A stretch of DNA of 64,000 nucleotides from Halobium salinum. Its GTDB lineage: Archaea; Halobacteriota; Halobacteria; Halobacteriales; Haloferacaceae. This document shows, piece by piece, positions 1 through 7,754 of the stretch (position 1 is the stretch's first letter; every line of letters starts with the position of its first letter). Location of the stretch: the NCBI RefSeq assembly GCF_026586625.1, contig NZ_JAODIW010000010.1, positions 124,001-188,000 on the forward strand, in the 5' to 3' direction. The notes under the pieces are model-generated. The model was not told the origin of the DNA, made no database searches, and was given only the letters and a program-made list of their open reading frames with translations. Both the position numbers and the translations under genes were made by a program.

Positions 1-139
1 CGTCGGATTCGCTCACACCTCGGGGTACGGACGGGAGGGACATATCTCCCCGGTAACGGTGGTGTCACCGGCACTCCTGCCCGATTCGGGGAGGGTGTCA
101 GGAGTCTCGGCAACCGGTTCCGGAGAACACGGGAACTGT

Positions 140-167
140 TTGTAGAAATTTACAACACCTTATTAGG
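140..167 (+). promoter_or_regulatory. Inverted repeat and TATA-like box before the surface protein-RND operon
   Basis: The bases TTGTA (140-144) and TACAA (151-155) form an inverted repeat with a 6-base spacer. A TATA-like CCTTATTAG (159-167) follows at once, so the repeat covers the usual BRE/upstream activator position. The start codon is at 223, which implies a leader of roughly 30 bases rather than a leaderless mRNA. The TrmB-type regulator encoded at the end of this operon is the obvious candidate to bind here; that is inference. Confidence 0.5.
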
Positions 168-222
168 GAGCCGTCCGGAGGAGGGGACGAGCGGTGGCTT
201 CGAGCCACCCGAGAGCCAACAC

Positions 223-1839
223 ATGAGACGCAACCAGCTACTGACGATACTGCTCGTCTGCCTACTCACGGTGCCGACCGTCGCACTGGCGGACACGAGC
301 GGGAGCCCCGACCTGAGCGCGACCGTCCAGAACGGGACGCTCGCCGCCGGCGGGGAGACACAGTTGACCGTCGTGCTCCAGAACAGCGGCGAGGTGACGG
401 AGAGCTCCAACCCGCAGTTCAACGCGGAGGTGACGACGGCGAAGGGCGTCAAAGCGACGCTCCAGTCGGACGACGCACCGGTCACGGTGAAGTCCGGGAC
501 GCAGTCCGCCGGGTCGATTCCGAACGGCGGGCTGGCACAGGTGCCCTTCACCGTCACCGTCGACCAGGACGCCGAGCCGGGGACGTACACGCTCCCGGTG
601 AAGGTGCGGTACACGTACACGAGTGAGGTGGACCAAGTCGGGCAGAGCCAGTCTGCGCCCACCTACGACTACGACACGGAGACCGAGACCGAGACCCTCA
701 ACGTGAGAGTCACCATCGAGGACCGTGCGCGCTTCCAGGTCGTGAACGCGAGCACCGACGCCCCCGTCGGCGACCGCGGGCCGGTGTCCGTCGCCATCGA
801 GAACGTCGGGAGCGAGCCCGCGCGTAACGCGAACGTCGCCATCGAGTCCTCGAACGGCGACTTCACCTTCTCCGGCACGCCCTCCGCCTCCAGCTACGTC
901 GGTCGCTGGGAGCCCGGGGAGGTCCGCAACGTCACCGTCGAGGGGACGTTCGCGGAGGGCGCCGCGGTGCGGAACTACGCGCTCGGCGCGACGGTGAGCT
1001 ACGAGAACACGAACGGGGCGGCGACGCAGTCCGACCGGCTGAACTTCGGCGTGACGCCGACGGCCGAGCAGTCCTTCGAGGTGGAGAACGTGCAGTCGTC
1101 GCTCCGCGTCGGGAGCGAGGGCGCGCTCGAAGGCGAACTCGTCAACACCGGCGAGACGACGGCACGGAACGTCGTCGTCAGCTTCGACCCCGAGAACGGC
1201 AACGTCAACCCGCTGGAGACGGAGTACGCCGTCGGCAATCTGGCGCCCGGCGAACGCGCGAACTTCTCGTTCGACACCGAAGTGACCGACTCCGCCGACG
1301 CCGGTCCGCGACTGTTCTCGCTCGACGTGCGCTACCGCAACGCCGCGGGCGAGCGGCGTGAAGGCGAGTCGCTGGACGTGAGCGCGGCCGTCGAACCCGC
1401 GCGCAAGAAGTTCCTCCTGCAGGGGGTCAACGCCTCCTTCGAACCCGGCGAGAACGGCGAGTTGCTCGTCGAGTTGACCAACAACGACGACGAGACCGTC
1501 CGCGACGTGTCGGCGAAGCTGTTCGTCGACGCGCCGATAACGAGTTCGAACAGCGAGGCGTTCGTCTCCGAGCTCGGCCCCGGCGAGACGACGACGCTGA
1601 AGTTCGGCGCCGGCGTCGCCGGCGACGCCCTCGCCGGGAAGACCTACCCGGTGAGCATGGACTTCCGCTACGAGACGCCCGACGGGGACGCGCGAATCTC
1701 CGAGACGTACCAGGTACCGGTGCAGGTGACCGAACCCGAGGACGACGGTGGCTTCCTCGACGCCTACGGGCTGATCGTCGGCGGCGGGCTCCTGCTCATG
1801 GTCGTCGGCGGGGTCGTCCTCTACTTCCGGAGAGAGTAG
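223..1839 (+). CDS. Secreted, membrane-anchored COG1361/CARDB-like surface protein
   Basis: The 538-residue protein has an N-terminal signal peptide (residues 1-23, hydrophobic after MRRNQ) and one C-terminal membrane helix (about 512-534) ending in a basic RRE anchor, so nearly all of it lies outside the cell. The body is a string of three or four beta-sandwich units of the NEW3/CARDB/COG1361 type. Each contains the pattern of a short strand, V-x-NxGxxxA-x-N-V, and a later LxPGE turn (near residues 190, 300 and 410). Its stop codon directly abuts the start of the RND exporter gene. In archaea such proteins often sit beside RND/MMPL pumps, so I infer an extracellular adaptor or substrate-capture subunit. 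No enzymatic motif is visible. Confidence 0.75.
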   Translation: MRRNQLLTILLVCLLTVPTVALADTSGSPDLSATVQNGTLAAGGETQLTVVLQNSGEVTESSNPQFNAEVTTAKGVKATLQSDDAPVTVKSGTQSAGSIPNGGLAQVPFTVTVDQDAEPGTYTLPVKVRYTYTSEVDQVGQSQSAPTYDYDTETETETLNVRVTIEDRARFQVVNASTDAPVGDRGPVSVAIENVGSEPARNANVAIESSNGDFTFSGTPSASSYVGRWEPGEVRNVTVEGTFAEGAAVRNYALGATVSYENTNGAATQSDRLNFGVTPTAEQSFEVENVQSSLRVGSEGALEGELVNTGETTARNVVVSFDPENGNVNPLETEYAVGNLAPGERANFSFDTEVTDSADAGPRLFSLDVRYRNAAGERREGESLDVSAAVEPARKKFLLQGVNASFEPGENGELLVELTNNDDETVRDVSAKLFVDAPITSSNSEAFVSELGPGETTTLKFGAGVAGDALAGKTYPVSMDFRYETPDGDARISETYQVPVQVTEPEDDGGFLDAYGLIVGGGLLLMVVGGVVLYFRRE

Positions 1840-4344
1840 ATGCGGTATCAGCGGCTGATCGACTGGGTCGACGACCGCATCGTCGAGAGCCCGGGGAAGG
1901 TCATCGTCGCGTTCCTGCTCGTCACCGGGGCGATGGCCGTCGGTCTCGGTAACGTCTCGACGGAGTCGGGCACCGCGCAGTTCGCCGCCGGCATCCCGGC
2001 CGAGGAGGCGCTCCAGGACGTGAACCGGGAGTTCAGCCCGGCGTTCGAGGAGGATACCGGGAGCACCCAGCTCATCCAGCGCGGCGACAACGTCCTCGCG
2101 AAACCCCAACTGCTGTACATGCTGGAGGCACAGGAGGCGATAGAGGAACGCGAGGGGCTCCGGGTCACGTCGACCTCCTCGGCGGCGAGCGTCGTCGCCC
2201 GGTCGCTGGACCCGAACGCGACGACCGTCGACCAGCAGATAACCGTCATCGAGGGGACGACACCGACGCAGATCGACCGAGCCGTCCGGCAGGCTGCGCC
2301 CCGACTGGAAGGCCTCCTGAGTAACGACTTCAACGAGAAGTCCGCGTCGGCGTCGGCGACCATCGGGGTCGTCACCCACGAGGTGCCCGCCGGCCTCTCC
2401 AGCGGGTCGGGACAGGGCGGGTCGAGCCCGCTGACGCCCATCCAGCAGGAGATTCAACGCATCGTCGCCACGACCGGCGGCGACATCACGGTGTTCGGGA
2501 GCGGCATCACCGCCGCCGAGTTCTCCACGGTCGTCTCGGACTCGCTCCTCATCGTGACGCCCGCGGCCGTGCTGTTCATCGTCCTCTTTCTCGTCTACGC
2601 CTACCGCGACCTGCTCGACCTCCTTCTGGGGTCGTTCGCGCTGCTGATGGCCGTCGTCTGGACGTTCGGCTTCCTCGGCATCGTCGGCATCCCGTTCAGC
2701 CAGATGATGATCGCCGTCCCGCCGCTCCTGTTGGCGGTCGGCATCGACTTCGGCATCCACGCGGTGAACCGCTACCGCGAGGACCGCCGACACACCGACT
2801 CCGTCGGCGAAGCGATGCGGGAGGCGACGGACCAGCTACTCGTCGCCTTCTTCATCGTCACCGGGACGACCGTCATCGGCTTCCTCTCGAACCTGACGAG
2901 CGACCTCGCGCCCATCCAGGACTTCGGGGTCGTCGCCGCCGTCGGCATCGTCTTCACCTTCCTCATCTTCGGCATCTTCCTCCCGGCGGCGAAGGTGTGG
3001 ATAGACCGTCGACGCGACGGGTGGCCGATTCCGACGTTCAGTCAGCGCCCGCTCGGCGAGGAGGGGTCGGCGCTCTCCGAAGTGCTGCGCGCCGGCGTCG
3101 TCATCGGTCGGCGCGCCCCGGCCGCGTTCCTCCTGCTGATGGTGCTGTTCAGCGCCGGTGCCGGCGTCTACGCGACCGGCGTCGACACGTCGTTCAGCCA
3201 GGAGGACTTCCTCCCGCCGGAGGAGACCGCGTGGTACCTCCAGGAACTGCCGGAACCGTTCGCGCCGAACGAGTACACGGTCGTCTCGACGCTGAACTTC
3301 TTGGAGGACAAGTTCACTACGACACAGGGCGGGAACGTGGTCATCTACTTGGAGACGCGGATGACCGACCCGACCGTGCTGGAGTCGATTCACCGCGCCG
3401 GCGACGACCCGCCGGACTCGTTCGTCAGCGAGAACCGTCACGCCGACTCACAGAGCATCGTGACGGTCATCGAGTCGCGGGCGGCACAGGACCCCGAGTT
3501 CCGCCGGCTCGTCGCCTCGAACGACCGCGACGGCAACGGCATCCCCGACCGCGACCTCGAGGAGGTGTACGACTACCTCCTCTCCTCCGACTCGCGCGAC
3601 GAGACCCTTCGTTACCTCGGCGACGACTACCGAAGCGCCCGAATCACCTACGCGGTGAAAGCCGACGCGGGCCAGAAGGAGATAACCGCCGACGCCCAGC
3701 ACGTCGCAGCGGACTTCCGGGGCGACGCGGTCGCCACCGGCGGCACCGTCGTCTTCGAGGAGATATCGGGGCTCATCTTCGACTCGGCGCTGCAGAGCCT
3801 CGTCATCGCACTCGTCGGGACGGTCGCCTTCCTCCTGTTCATCTACTGGGTGCTCGAAGGGTTGCCCTCGCTCGGGCTCGCCAACGTGGTGCCCATCGCC
3901 GTCGCGGTCGCCTCCATCGCCGGGACGATGCGCCTGCTCGGCATCTCGTTCAACGCGTTCACGGCGACCATCCTCGCGTTGACCATCGGGCTGGGTATCG
4001 ACTACTCCGTCCACGTCGTCCACCGGTTCGTGGACGAACGGCGGGAGTACGGGCTGTTCGAGGCGCTCGACCGCACGGTCCGCGGGACGGGCGGCGCGCT
4101 CGCGGGGTCGATGCTGACGACGACGTTCGGCATCGGCGTGCTGATGCTCGCCGTGTTGAGCATTCTCGGGCAGTTCGGCCTCCTGACGGCGCTGAGCGTC
4201 GCGTACTCCTTCATCGCGTCGCTGCTGGTGCTCCCCTCGGTGCTCGTGGTCTGGGACCGCCTCCGCGGCCACGACCCGGACCTCGCGCTGGACGAGCAGG
4301 ACGTGCCGACCGCCGCCGGCTCGCCGACGGGGGTGGACGCGTGA
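1840..4344 (+). CDS. RND superfamily exporter (MMPL/HAE3 type)
   Basis: This 834-residue protein shows the duplicated RND fold: a first membrane helix near residue 24, a large extracellular loop (about 45-235), a block of five helices (about 236-400), a second loop (about 450-640) and a second block of helices to about residue 805. The paired signatures GIDFGIHAVNRYRE and GLGIDYSVHVVHRF, with acidic residues in the middle of a helix, are typical of proton-driven MMPL/HAE3 pumps. It likely exports lipids or other hydrophobic compounds, but the substrate cannot be read from sequence. It abuts the surface protein upstream and overlaps the TrmB-type gene downstream by GTGA, so the three genes form one transcription unit. 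Confidence 0.85.
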   Translation: MRYQRLIDWVDDRIVESPGKVIVAFLLVTGAMAVGLGNVSTESGTAQFAAGIPAEEALQDVNREFSPAFEEDTGSTQLIQRGDNVLAKPQLLYMLEAQEAIEEREGLRVTSTSSAASVVARSLDPNATTVDQQITVIEGTTPTQIDRAVRQAAPRLEGLLSNDFNEKSASASATIGVVTHEVPAGLSSGSGQGGSSPLTPIQQEIQRIVATTGGDITVFGSGITAAEFSTVVSDSLLIVTPAAVLFIVLFLVYAYRDLLDLLLGSFALLMAVVWTFGFLGIVGIPFSQMMIAVPPLLLAVGIDFGIHAVNRYREDRRHTDSVGEAMREATDQLLVAFFIVTGTTVIGFLSNLTSDLAPIQDFGVVAAVGIVFTFLIFGIFLPAAKVWIDRRRDGWPIPTFSQRPLGEEGSALSEVLRAGVVIGRRAPAAFLLLMVLFSAGAGVYATGVDTSFSQEDFLPPEETAWYLQELPEPFAPNEYTVVSTLNFLEDKFTTTQGGNVVIYLETRMTDPTVLESIHRAGDDPPDSFVSENRHADSQSIVTVIESRAAQDPEFRRLVASNDRDGNGIPDRDLEEVYDYLLSSDSRDETLRYLGDDYRSARITYAVKADAGQKEITADAQHVAADFRGDAVATGGTVVFEEISGLIFDSALQSLVIALVGTVAFLLFIYWVLEGLPSLGLANVVPIAVAVASIAGTMRLLGISFNAFTATILALTIGLGIDYSVHVVHRFVDERREYGLFEALDRTVRGTGGALAGSMLTTTFGIGVLMLAVLSILGQFGLLTALSVAYSFIASLLVLPSVLVVWDRLRGHDPDLALDEQDVPTAAGSPTGVDA

Positions 4345-5105
4345 CCGGCACCGACCACGAGGCCGTCGAGTCGCTCCAGCGTCTCGGGCTGTCGAGCTAC
4401 GAGGCGAAGGTGTTCCTCGCGCTGCAGAAGCTCGGAAGCGGGACCGCACGCGAGATACACCAACTCGCGGACGTCCCCCGTTCACAGGTGTACGGCGCCG
4501 CCGACGACCTGGAGGCGCGGGGGCTGGTCGAGATTCAGCAGTCGACGCCGAAGCGGTACCGGCCCGTCGACCTCGACTCGGCCCGGAAGCGCCTCGGGGA
4601 GGAGATCGAGCGCGAGCGCGAGCAGGCGTTCGAGTACCTCGCGGAGGTGCGCTCCGAGCGCGAGGGAACCGAGACGCGCGACGACGTGTGGACGGTCCGG
4701 GGCCGAGAGGCCATCTCCGACCGCGTCGCCACGCTCGTCGCCGAAGCCGAACGCCGGGTCGTCTTCGGGACCGCCGACCCCGACCTCGTCACCGAGGAGT
4801 TGGTCGCGACCCTCGAATCGCGCGCGGATGCCGGCGTCGACGTGACGGTGCTGAGCGAGAACGCCGAGGTACGGGCGCTGTTCGACGGCGGTCCGGTCGA
4901 GCCGGTGGCCGTCGAGCGACCGCCGCCCGGACCGGGAGCGCGCGTCCTCCTCGTCGACGACGACACCGTCCTGATGTCGGTCGTCGCCGACGCCGAACTC
5001 CCCGAGACGAGCCGGGAGACGGCCATCTGGAGCGCCGGCACGCCCTTCGGCTCCGTCATCGGGCAGTTCATGGAGGGCGGCATCCGGACCATCCTCGACT
5101 TCTGA
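4341..5105 (+). CDS. TrmB family transcriptional regulator
   Basis: The 254-residue protein starts at GTG 4341, inside the stop codon of the RND gene (GTGA overlap). Residues 1-85 form a winged helix of the TrmB type with the family-typical opening LGLSSYEAKVFLALQKLG and a recognition region around RSQVYGAADDLEARGLVE. A basic coiled segment follows, then a C-terminal domain (about 110-250) similar to the PLD-like ligand region of TrmB proteins. It probably senses a small molecule and controls this exporter operon; the inverted repeat at 140-155 is a candidate site. The ligand is unknown. The coupled start is preferred over the longer open frame that runs back into the RND gene, because that part is Arg-rich and antonymous to haloarchaeal composition. 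Confidence 0.88.
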   Translation: MTGTDHEAVESLQRLGLSSYEAKVFLALQKLGSGTAREIHQLADVPRSQVYGAADDLEARGLVEIQQSTPKRYRPVDLDSARKRLGEEIEREREQAFEYLAEVRSEREGTETRDDVWTVRGREAISDRVATLVAEAERRVVFGTADPDLVTEELVATLESRADAGVDVTVLSENAEVRALFDGGPVEPVAVERPPPGPGARVLLVDDDTVLMSVVADAELPETSRETAIWSAGTPFGSVIGQFMEGGIRTILDF

Positions 5106-5146
5106 GGGGCGGTCGACTTTTTCCCCCGGGCCCCGCACACTCTCAC

Positions 5147-5275
5147 GTGACTCGACCGACGGAGTGTCCCGCCTGTGGCGCACGCGACTCATTCACCAGC
5201 AGGTACGCGACCGGCGGTGGCTGGCGCGTGGTCGGCTACCGCTGTGCGGTGTGCGGCGAGACGGTCGAAAAGTAG
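5147..5275 (+). CDS. Small zinc-ribbon protein (42 aa)
   Basis: This very short gene starts at GTG 5147. The protein has two CPAC/CAVC-type knuckles: ECPACGARD near the N-terminus and RCAVCGETVEK at the C-terminus, spaced as in a four-cysteine zinc ribbon. Haloarchaea encode many such mini zinc-finger proteins of unknown role. It lies 41 bases after the TrmB-type gene and may be co-transcribed. Conserved paired cysteines argue for a real gene; its length alone would not. Confidence 0.6.
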   Translation: MTRPTECPACGARDSFTSRYATGGGWRVVGYRCAVCGETVEK

Positions 5276-5296
5276 CGGCCGCGCCGGGGTGCCGGG

Positions 5297-5404
5297 TCAG
5301 TCCGCACCCTGCGGCGCGACCCAGCGGCAGGCCGGACACCCCTCGATACCGTCGGTAGTCTCGGTCGGTTCGCGACAGTTCGGACACAGCTGCACGGTGT
5401 GCAT
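5297..5404 (-). CDS. Mini zinc-finger protein (35 aa)
   Basis: The start is ATG at 5404. The protein contains CPNC and CPAC pairs (residues 7-10 and 23-26) and ends in WVAPQGAD, a layout seen in haloarchaeal CPxCG-type micro-proteins. It converges with the other small zinc protein, leaving only 21 bases between the two stop codons. No function can be assigned; such proteins are usually thought to mediate protein or nucleic-acid contacts. Longer in-frame starts exist, but the extension is Arg/Pro-rich and unlike a haloarchaeal protein. Confidence 0.6.
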   Translation of the reverse strand: MHTVQLCPNCREPTETTDGIEGCPACRWVAPQGAD

Positions 5405-5577
5405 CGACGCTGAGGAGGCGGGTGAGCGTATTTGAACTTGTCGGCGGGTGTCCCCGCCGGCCGGGTCGGCGGTCCGCCGGCGTCGGCCTCCTCGTCGGGG
5501 CGTCCTGGCGCCGCTCGGCGGCCAACCCGTCACGGTCGACCGCGACGCGGAGGAAGAAGCGAGACGTCGACCGTGAG

Positions 5578-6060
5578 CTACTCGCCGAACGGGTCCTCGT
5601 AGTCGTTGCGGATGAAGTAGCGGACCCAGTTGCCCTGGGTGCGGTCGGCCGGGTGGTCGGCGACCTGTTCGTACTGAATCGTCCCCTCCTCGTCGACGAC
5701 GTACACGCCCGCGATGCCGGTCAGCCCGTGGCTGGTCTGCTCGGTGCCGCTGTACTGCTCCGCGACCTCGCCGTCGGGGTCGGCGAGCAGCTGGACGTCG
5801 AGGTCGTAGCGGTCGCGCATCTCCGTGACGCGCTCGAGTTCGCTCGTGACGACCGGCACGATGTCCACGTCGTCGTGGAACCAGAGGTCGTAGGAGACCT
5901 CGCTGAACGTCTGGAGCTGTTCGGCACAGAAGCTACACCAGTAACCGCGGTTGACGACGACGACGGTCGGCCCCGATTCGAGGGTGTCCGAGAGGGTGGT
6001 CTCGCCGCCGGCGGTGCTCTGCAGCGTGAAGTCGGGCGCGGATTCGCCTTCGAGGCTCAC
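5578..6060 (-). CDS. Redoxin/peroxiredoxin-like thioredoxin-fold protein
   Basis: The protein has 160 residues from GTG 6060. It begins with the AhpC/TSA-type strand (APDFTLQSTAGGETTLSD) and carries a CxxC in NRGYWCSFCAEQL (Cys42 and Cys45), followed by the typical V-V-x-S/T strand and an LADPDGEVA segment. It likely reduces peroxides or protein disulfides in the cytoplasm; no signal peptide is present. The GTG start is chosen because a TATA-like CTTTTTATC lies 21-29 bases upstream, the spacing of a leaderless haloarchaeal gene. Longer starts run into Arg-rich sequence. Confidence 0.85.
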   Translation of the reverse strand: MSLEGESAPDFTLQSTAGGETTLSDTLESGPTVVVVNRGYWCSFCAEQLQTFSEVSYDLWFHDDVDIVPVVTSELERVTEMRDRYDLDVQLLADPDGEVAEQYSGTEQTSHGLTGIAGVYVVDEEGTIQYEQVADHPADRTQGNWVRYFIRNDYEDPFGE

Positions 6061-6080
6061 ACCCGGCACGAGGGACGGCC

Positions 6081-6089
6081 GATAAAAAG
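6081..6089 (-). promoter_or_regulatory. TATA box of the redoxin gene
   Basis: On the minus strand CTTTTTATC is centred about 26 bases before GTG 6060, which places the transcription start at or next to the start codon. This decides the start of the redoxin gene. Confidence 0.6.
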
Positions 6090-6190
6090 CTGATTGGGCC
6101 CCATGCGAGCCGCGTACACGTCCGTCGTCGTTGAGACGTCCGGAACGTACCGTCCGGAAGACACTTACCGGGTCGTTCGGAGTCATCGAC

Positions 6191-6838
6191 ATGTTCCGAG
6201 CCCTGTCGGTCGTTCTTCTGCTCCTGTCCGCCGGCTGTGTCGCGGACGGTGGTGGGGGTCCCTCGGTCCAGGCGACTACTGACGGCCCACCCGACTCCAC
6301 GACGCGGGCGGCAGGAGAGCACCCTTCGACGGACACGGCGAGGAACGCCACCGTCGAGTACGGTGACCTGTCGCCGGCCGAACGCAGGGCGTTCGACACC
6401 GCGCTGGGGGGTGAAGCGAACTTCGTCCACCGGTCGTCACTCGACTCGCTCGAGAACCGGGAGGGGTACTTCACCCGAGACGTCGCCGAGCCGTTCCGAG
6501 CGCACGAGTACGTCCGCAAGAGCGGCGAACTGTACAGACTGGACTACGAGGCCAGCGGCGGCGACCTGCTCGCGTCCTACGGGGTTCACGCGGAACTTGT
6601 TGAACCGCCCGCGAACGCGACCGTCGTCCCGGTCGGGAACCTGCCGTCGGACGCGCAGGGACCGGTCCGAGAAGCGGTCAGGAACGGGTCGTACCACTCA
6701 CAGACCGGAGAAGGGGTGTCGAGACCGGAGGGACTCGGTGAAGGGATGTACGTCGAGTCCGACGGGGAGGTCTACCGCCTCACCTACAGCGTCGGCGACC
6801 TGTGGCCCGACGTGCTACGTGTCGAGCGGGTCGACTAA
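6191..6838 (+). CDS. Secreted lipoprotein of unknown function
   Basis: The 215-residue protein begins with a short Sec signal and lipobox LSAGC (Cys16), so it should be lipid-anchored on the outer face of the membrane. A Thr/Ser/Gly-rich linker (17-55) precedes a folded part containing two similar units: LSPAERRAFDTAL followed later by YVRKSGELYRLDYEA, and LPSDAQGPVREAVRNG followed by YVESDGEVYRLTYS. This looks like an internal duplication of a beta/alpha module of about 75 residues. I do not recognise a named family. The gene is monocistronic and divergent from the redoxin. Confidence 0.7.
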   Translation: MFRALSVVLLLLSAGCVADGGGGPSVQATTDGPPDSTTRAAGEHPSTDTARNATVEYGDLSPAERRAFDTALGGEANFVHRSSLDSLENREGYFTRDVAEPFRAHEYVRKSGELYRLDYEASGGDLLASYGVHAELVEPPANATVVPVGNLPSDAQGPVREAVRNGSYHSQTGEGVSRPEGLGEGMYVESDGEVYRLTYSVGDLWPDVLRVERVD

Positions 6839-6991
6839 CCACGACAGCCAACGGGTTCAGGACTCGGCGGTCGGACTCGGTCGCCGGTGTCCTCACGGGG
6901 TGTCGTCCCGTACGTGTCGCCGCGACTGCGGCCCCGTGGCGGCGGACGGGGGTCCATCACGGTTATTGTAGTTGGCAGAAACGATGGAACC

Positions 6992-7186
6992 ATGTCCGAG
7001 CAGACCGCCGCGGAGCTGATAGAAGACTGGCAGACAGGCGCCTTCTTCCTCCTCCTCTGTTGCATCGCGGGTGTCGTTTCGGCGCTTTTCTTCGGGAGTC
7101 TTCTCGGTCCTATCGGCGCCTTTGGTGGGTTTTTCGTCGGCACCATCGTCGGGTTCCTCTTCATCTCGGCGAAGCTCTACGGCTGA
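6992..7186 (+). CDS. Small membrane protein (64 aa)
   Basis: The protein has a charged N-terminus (MSEQTAAELIEDWQ) and two predicted membrane helices: residues 17-35 (FFLLLCCIAGVVSALFFG) and 39-59, Gly/Phe-rich. No family is recognised. Upstream, GTTATTGTAG (about 6962-6971) is a possible TATA-like element about 28 bases before ATG 6992, which favours this short form over a longer frame. Two Cys residues lie in the first helix. The role is unknown. Confidence 0.6.
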   Translation: MSEQTAAELIEDWQTGAFFLLLCCIAGVVSALFFGSLLGPIGAFGGFFVGTIVGFLFISAKLYG

Positions 7187-7225
7187 AGGTGCCCGATAGC
7201 TTCGGCGAAGCCGACCCGCCGAACC

Positions 7226-7504
7226 CTACCGCCGGACCTCGAACCCCTCCTCGCCTTCCGGGTCGTCGTACTCGACTTCGACGCCCTCCACGTCGGCGGC
7301 GGGACTCCCCGTGTGACACCACTCCACCATCGACTCGACGGCGTCTTCGGGTCCCTCGAACACCGCCTCGACGCGGCCGTCGGCGAGGTTCCGCACCCAG
7401 CCGTCGACGCCCTTCTCGCGGGCCGCATCGCGGGTGTTCACCCGGTAGTAGACGCCCTGTACCCGTCCGGAGACGAAGACGTGTGCGCGGGTTCGTCGGC
7501 TCAT
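7226..7504 (-). CDS. acyP: Acylphosphatase
   Basis: At 92 residues this is the normal family length. It hydrolyses carboxyl-phosphate bonds such as those of acyl phosphates. The signature GRVQGVYYR supplies the phosphate-binding arginine (Arg21), and VRNLADGRVE supplies the catalytic asparagine (Asn39). The C-terminus is strongly acidic, as expected for a halophile. It is a single gene between a small membrane-protein gene and the oxidoreductase operon, with no obvious pathway partner. Confidence 0.93.
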   Translation of the reverse strand: MSRRTRAHVFVSGRVQGVYYRVNTRDAAREKGVDGWVRNLADGRVEAVFEGPEDAVESMVEWCHTGSPAADVEGVEVEYDDPEGEEGFEVRR

Positions 7505-7676
7505 CGGCGGGGGCTTGGTCCCCCGGCGTCAAAAACGGCCGACCCGCCGAGAGAAGTTCACTCCGAACTGAGTACGTGTCCCTGACGGCTGCGCAGCGGA
7601 GCCGACGCTCGCTGGACGATGCCCGAACGAGAACCGGCGAAGGGTTCCCGTTCGTCCGATTCATCATTATCGTTCC

Positions 7677-7693
7677 TTGCTAATGGATAGCAA
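7677..7693 (+). promoter_or_regulatory. Inverted repeat upstream of the 2-oxoacid oxidoreductase operon
   Basis: TTGCTA (7677-7682) and TAGCAA (7688-7693) form a perfect 6-base inverted repeat around ATGGA, 62-78 bases before the ATG at 7755. It sits just upstream of an A/T-rich stretch with a TTTAGT box (7698-7703). It could be an operator for a metabolic regulator; an in-frame ATG inside it (7683) makes a longer, less likely protein start. Confidence 0.4.
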
Positions 7694-7754
7694 AGGCTTT
7701 AGTCCGTTTCGACCGAAATCCGCATACCCTGGCCGACAGGCCAAGCCACCACAT

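Noticed and set aside
262-2793. 843-residue open frame on the minus strand
   Set aside because: It lies antisense to the surface protein and RND genes, is rich in Arg, His and Val with no recognised domain, and is the usual complementary-frame artefact of high-GC coding DNA.
2997-4340. Long upstream extension of the TrmB-type frame
   Set aside because: The extension overlaps the RND gene and is Arg/Pro-rich; the coupled GTG at 4341 starts the conserved winged helix.
3448-4485. 345-residue minus-strand frame over the RND gene end
   Set aside because: Complementary-frame artefact, low-complexity Arg/Glu/His-rich, and without recognisable domains.
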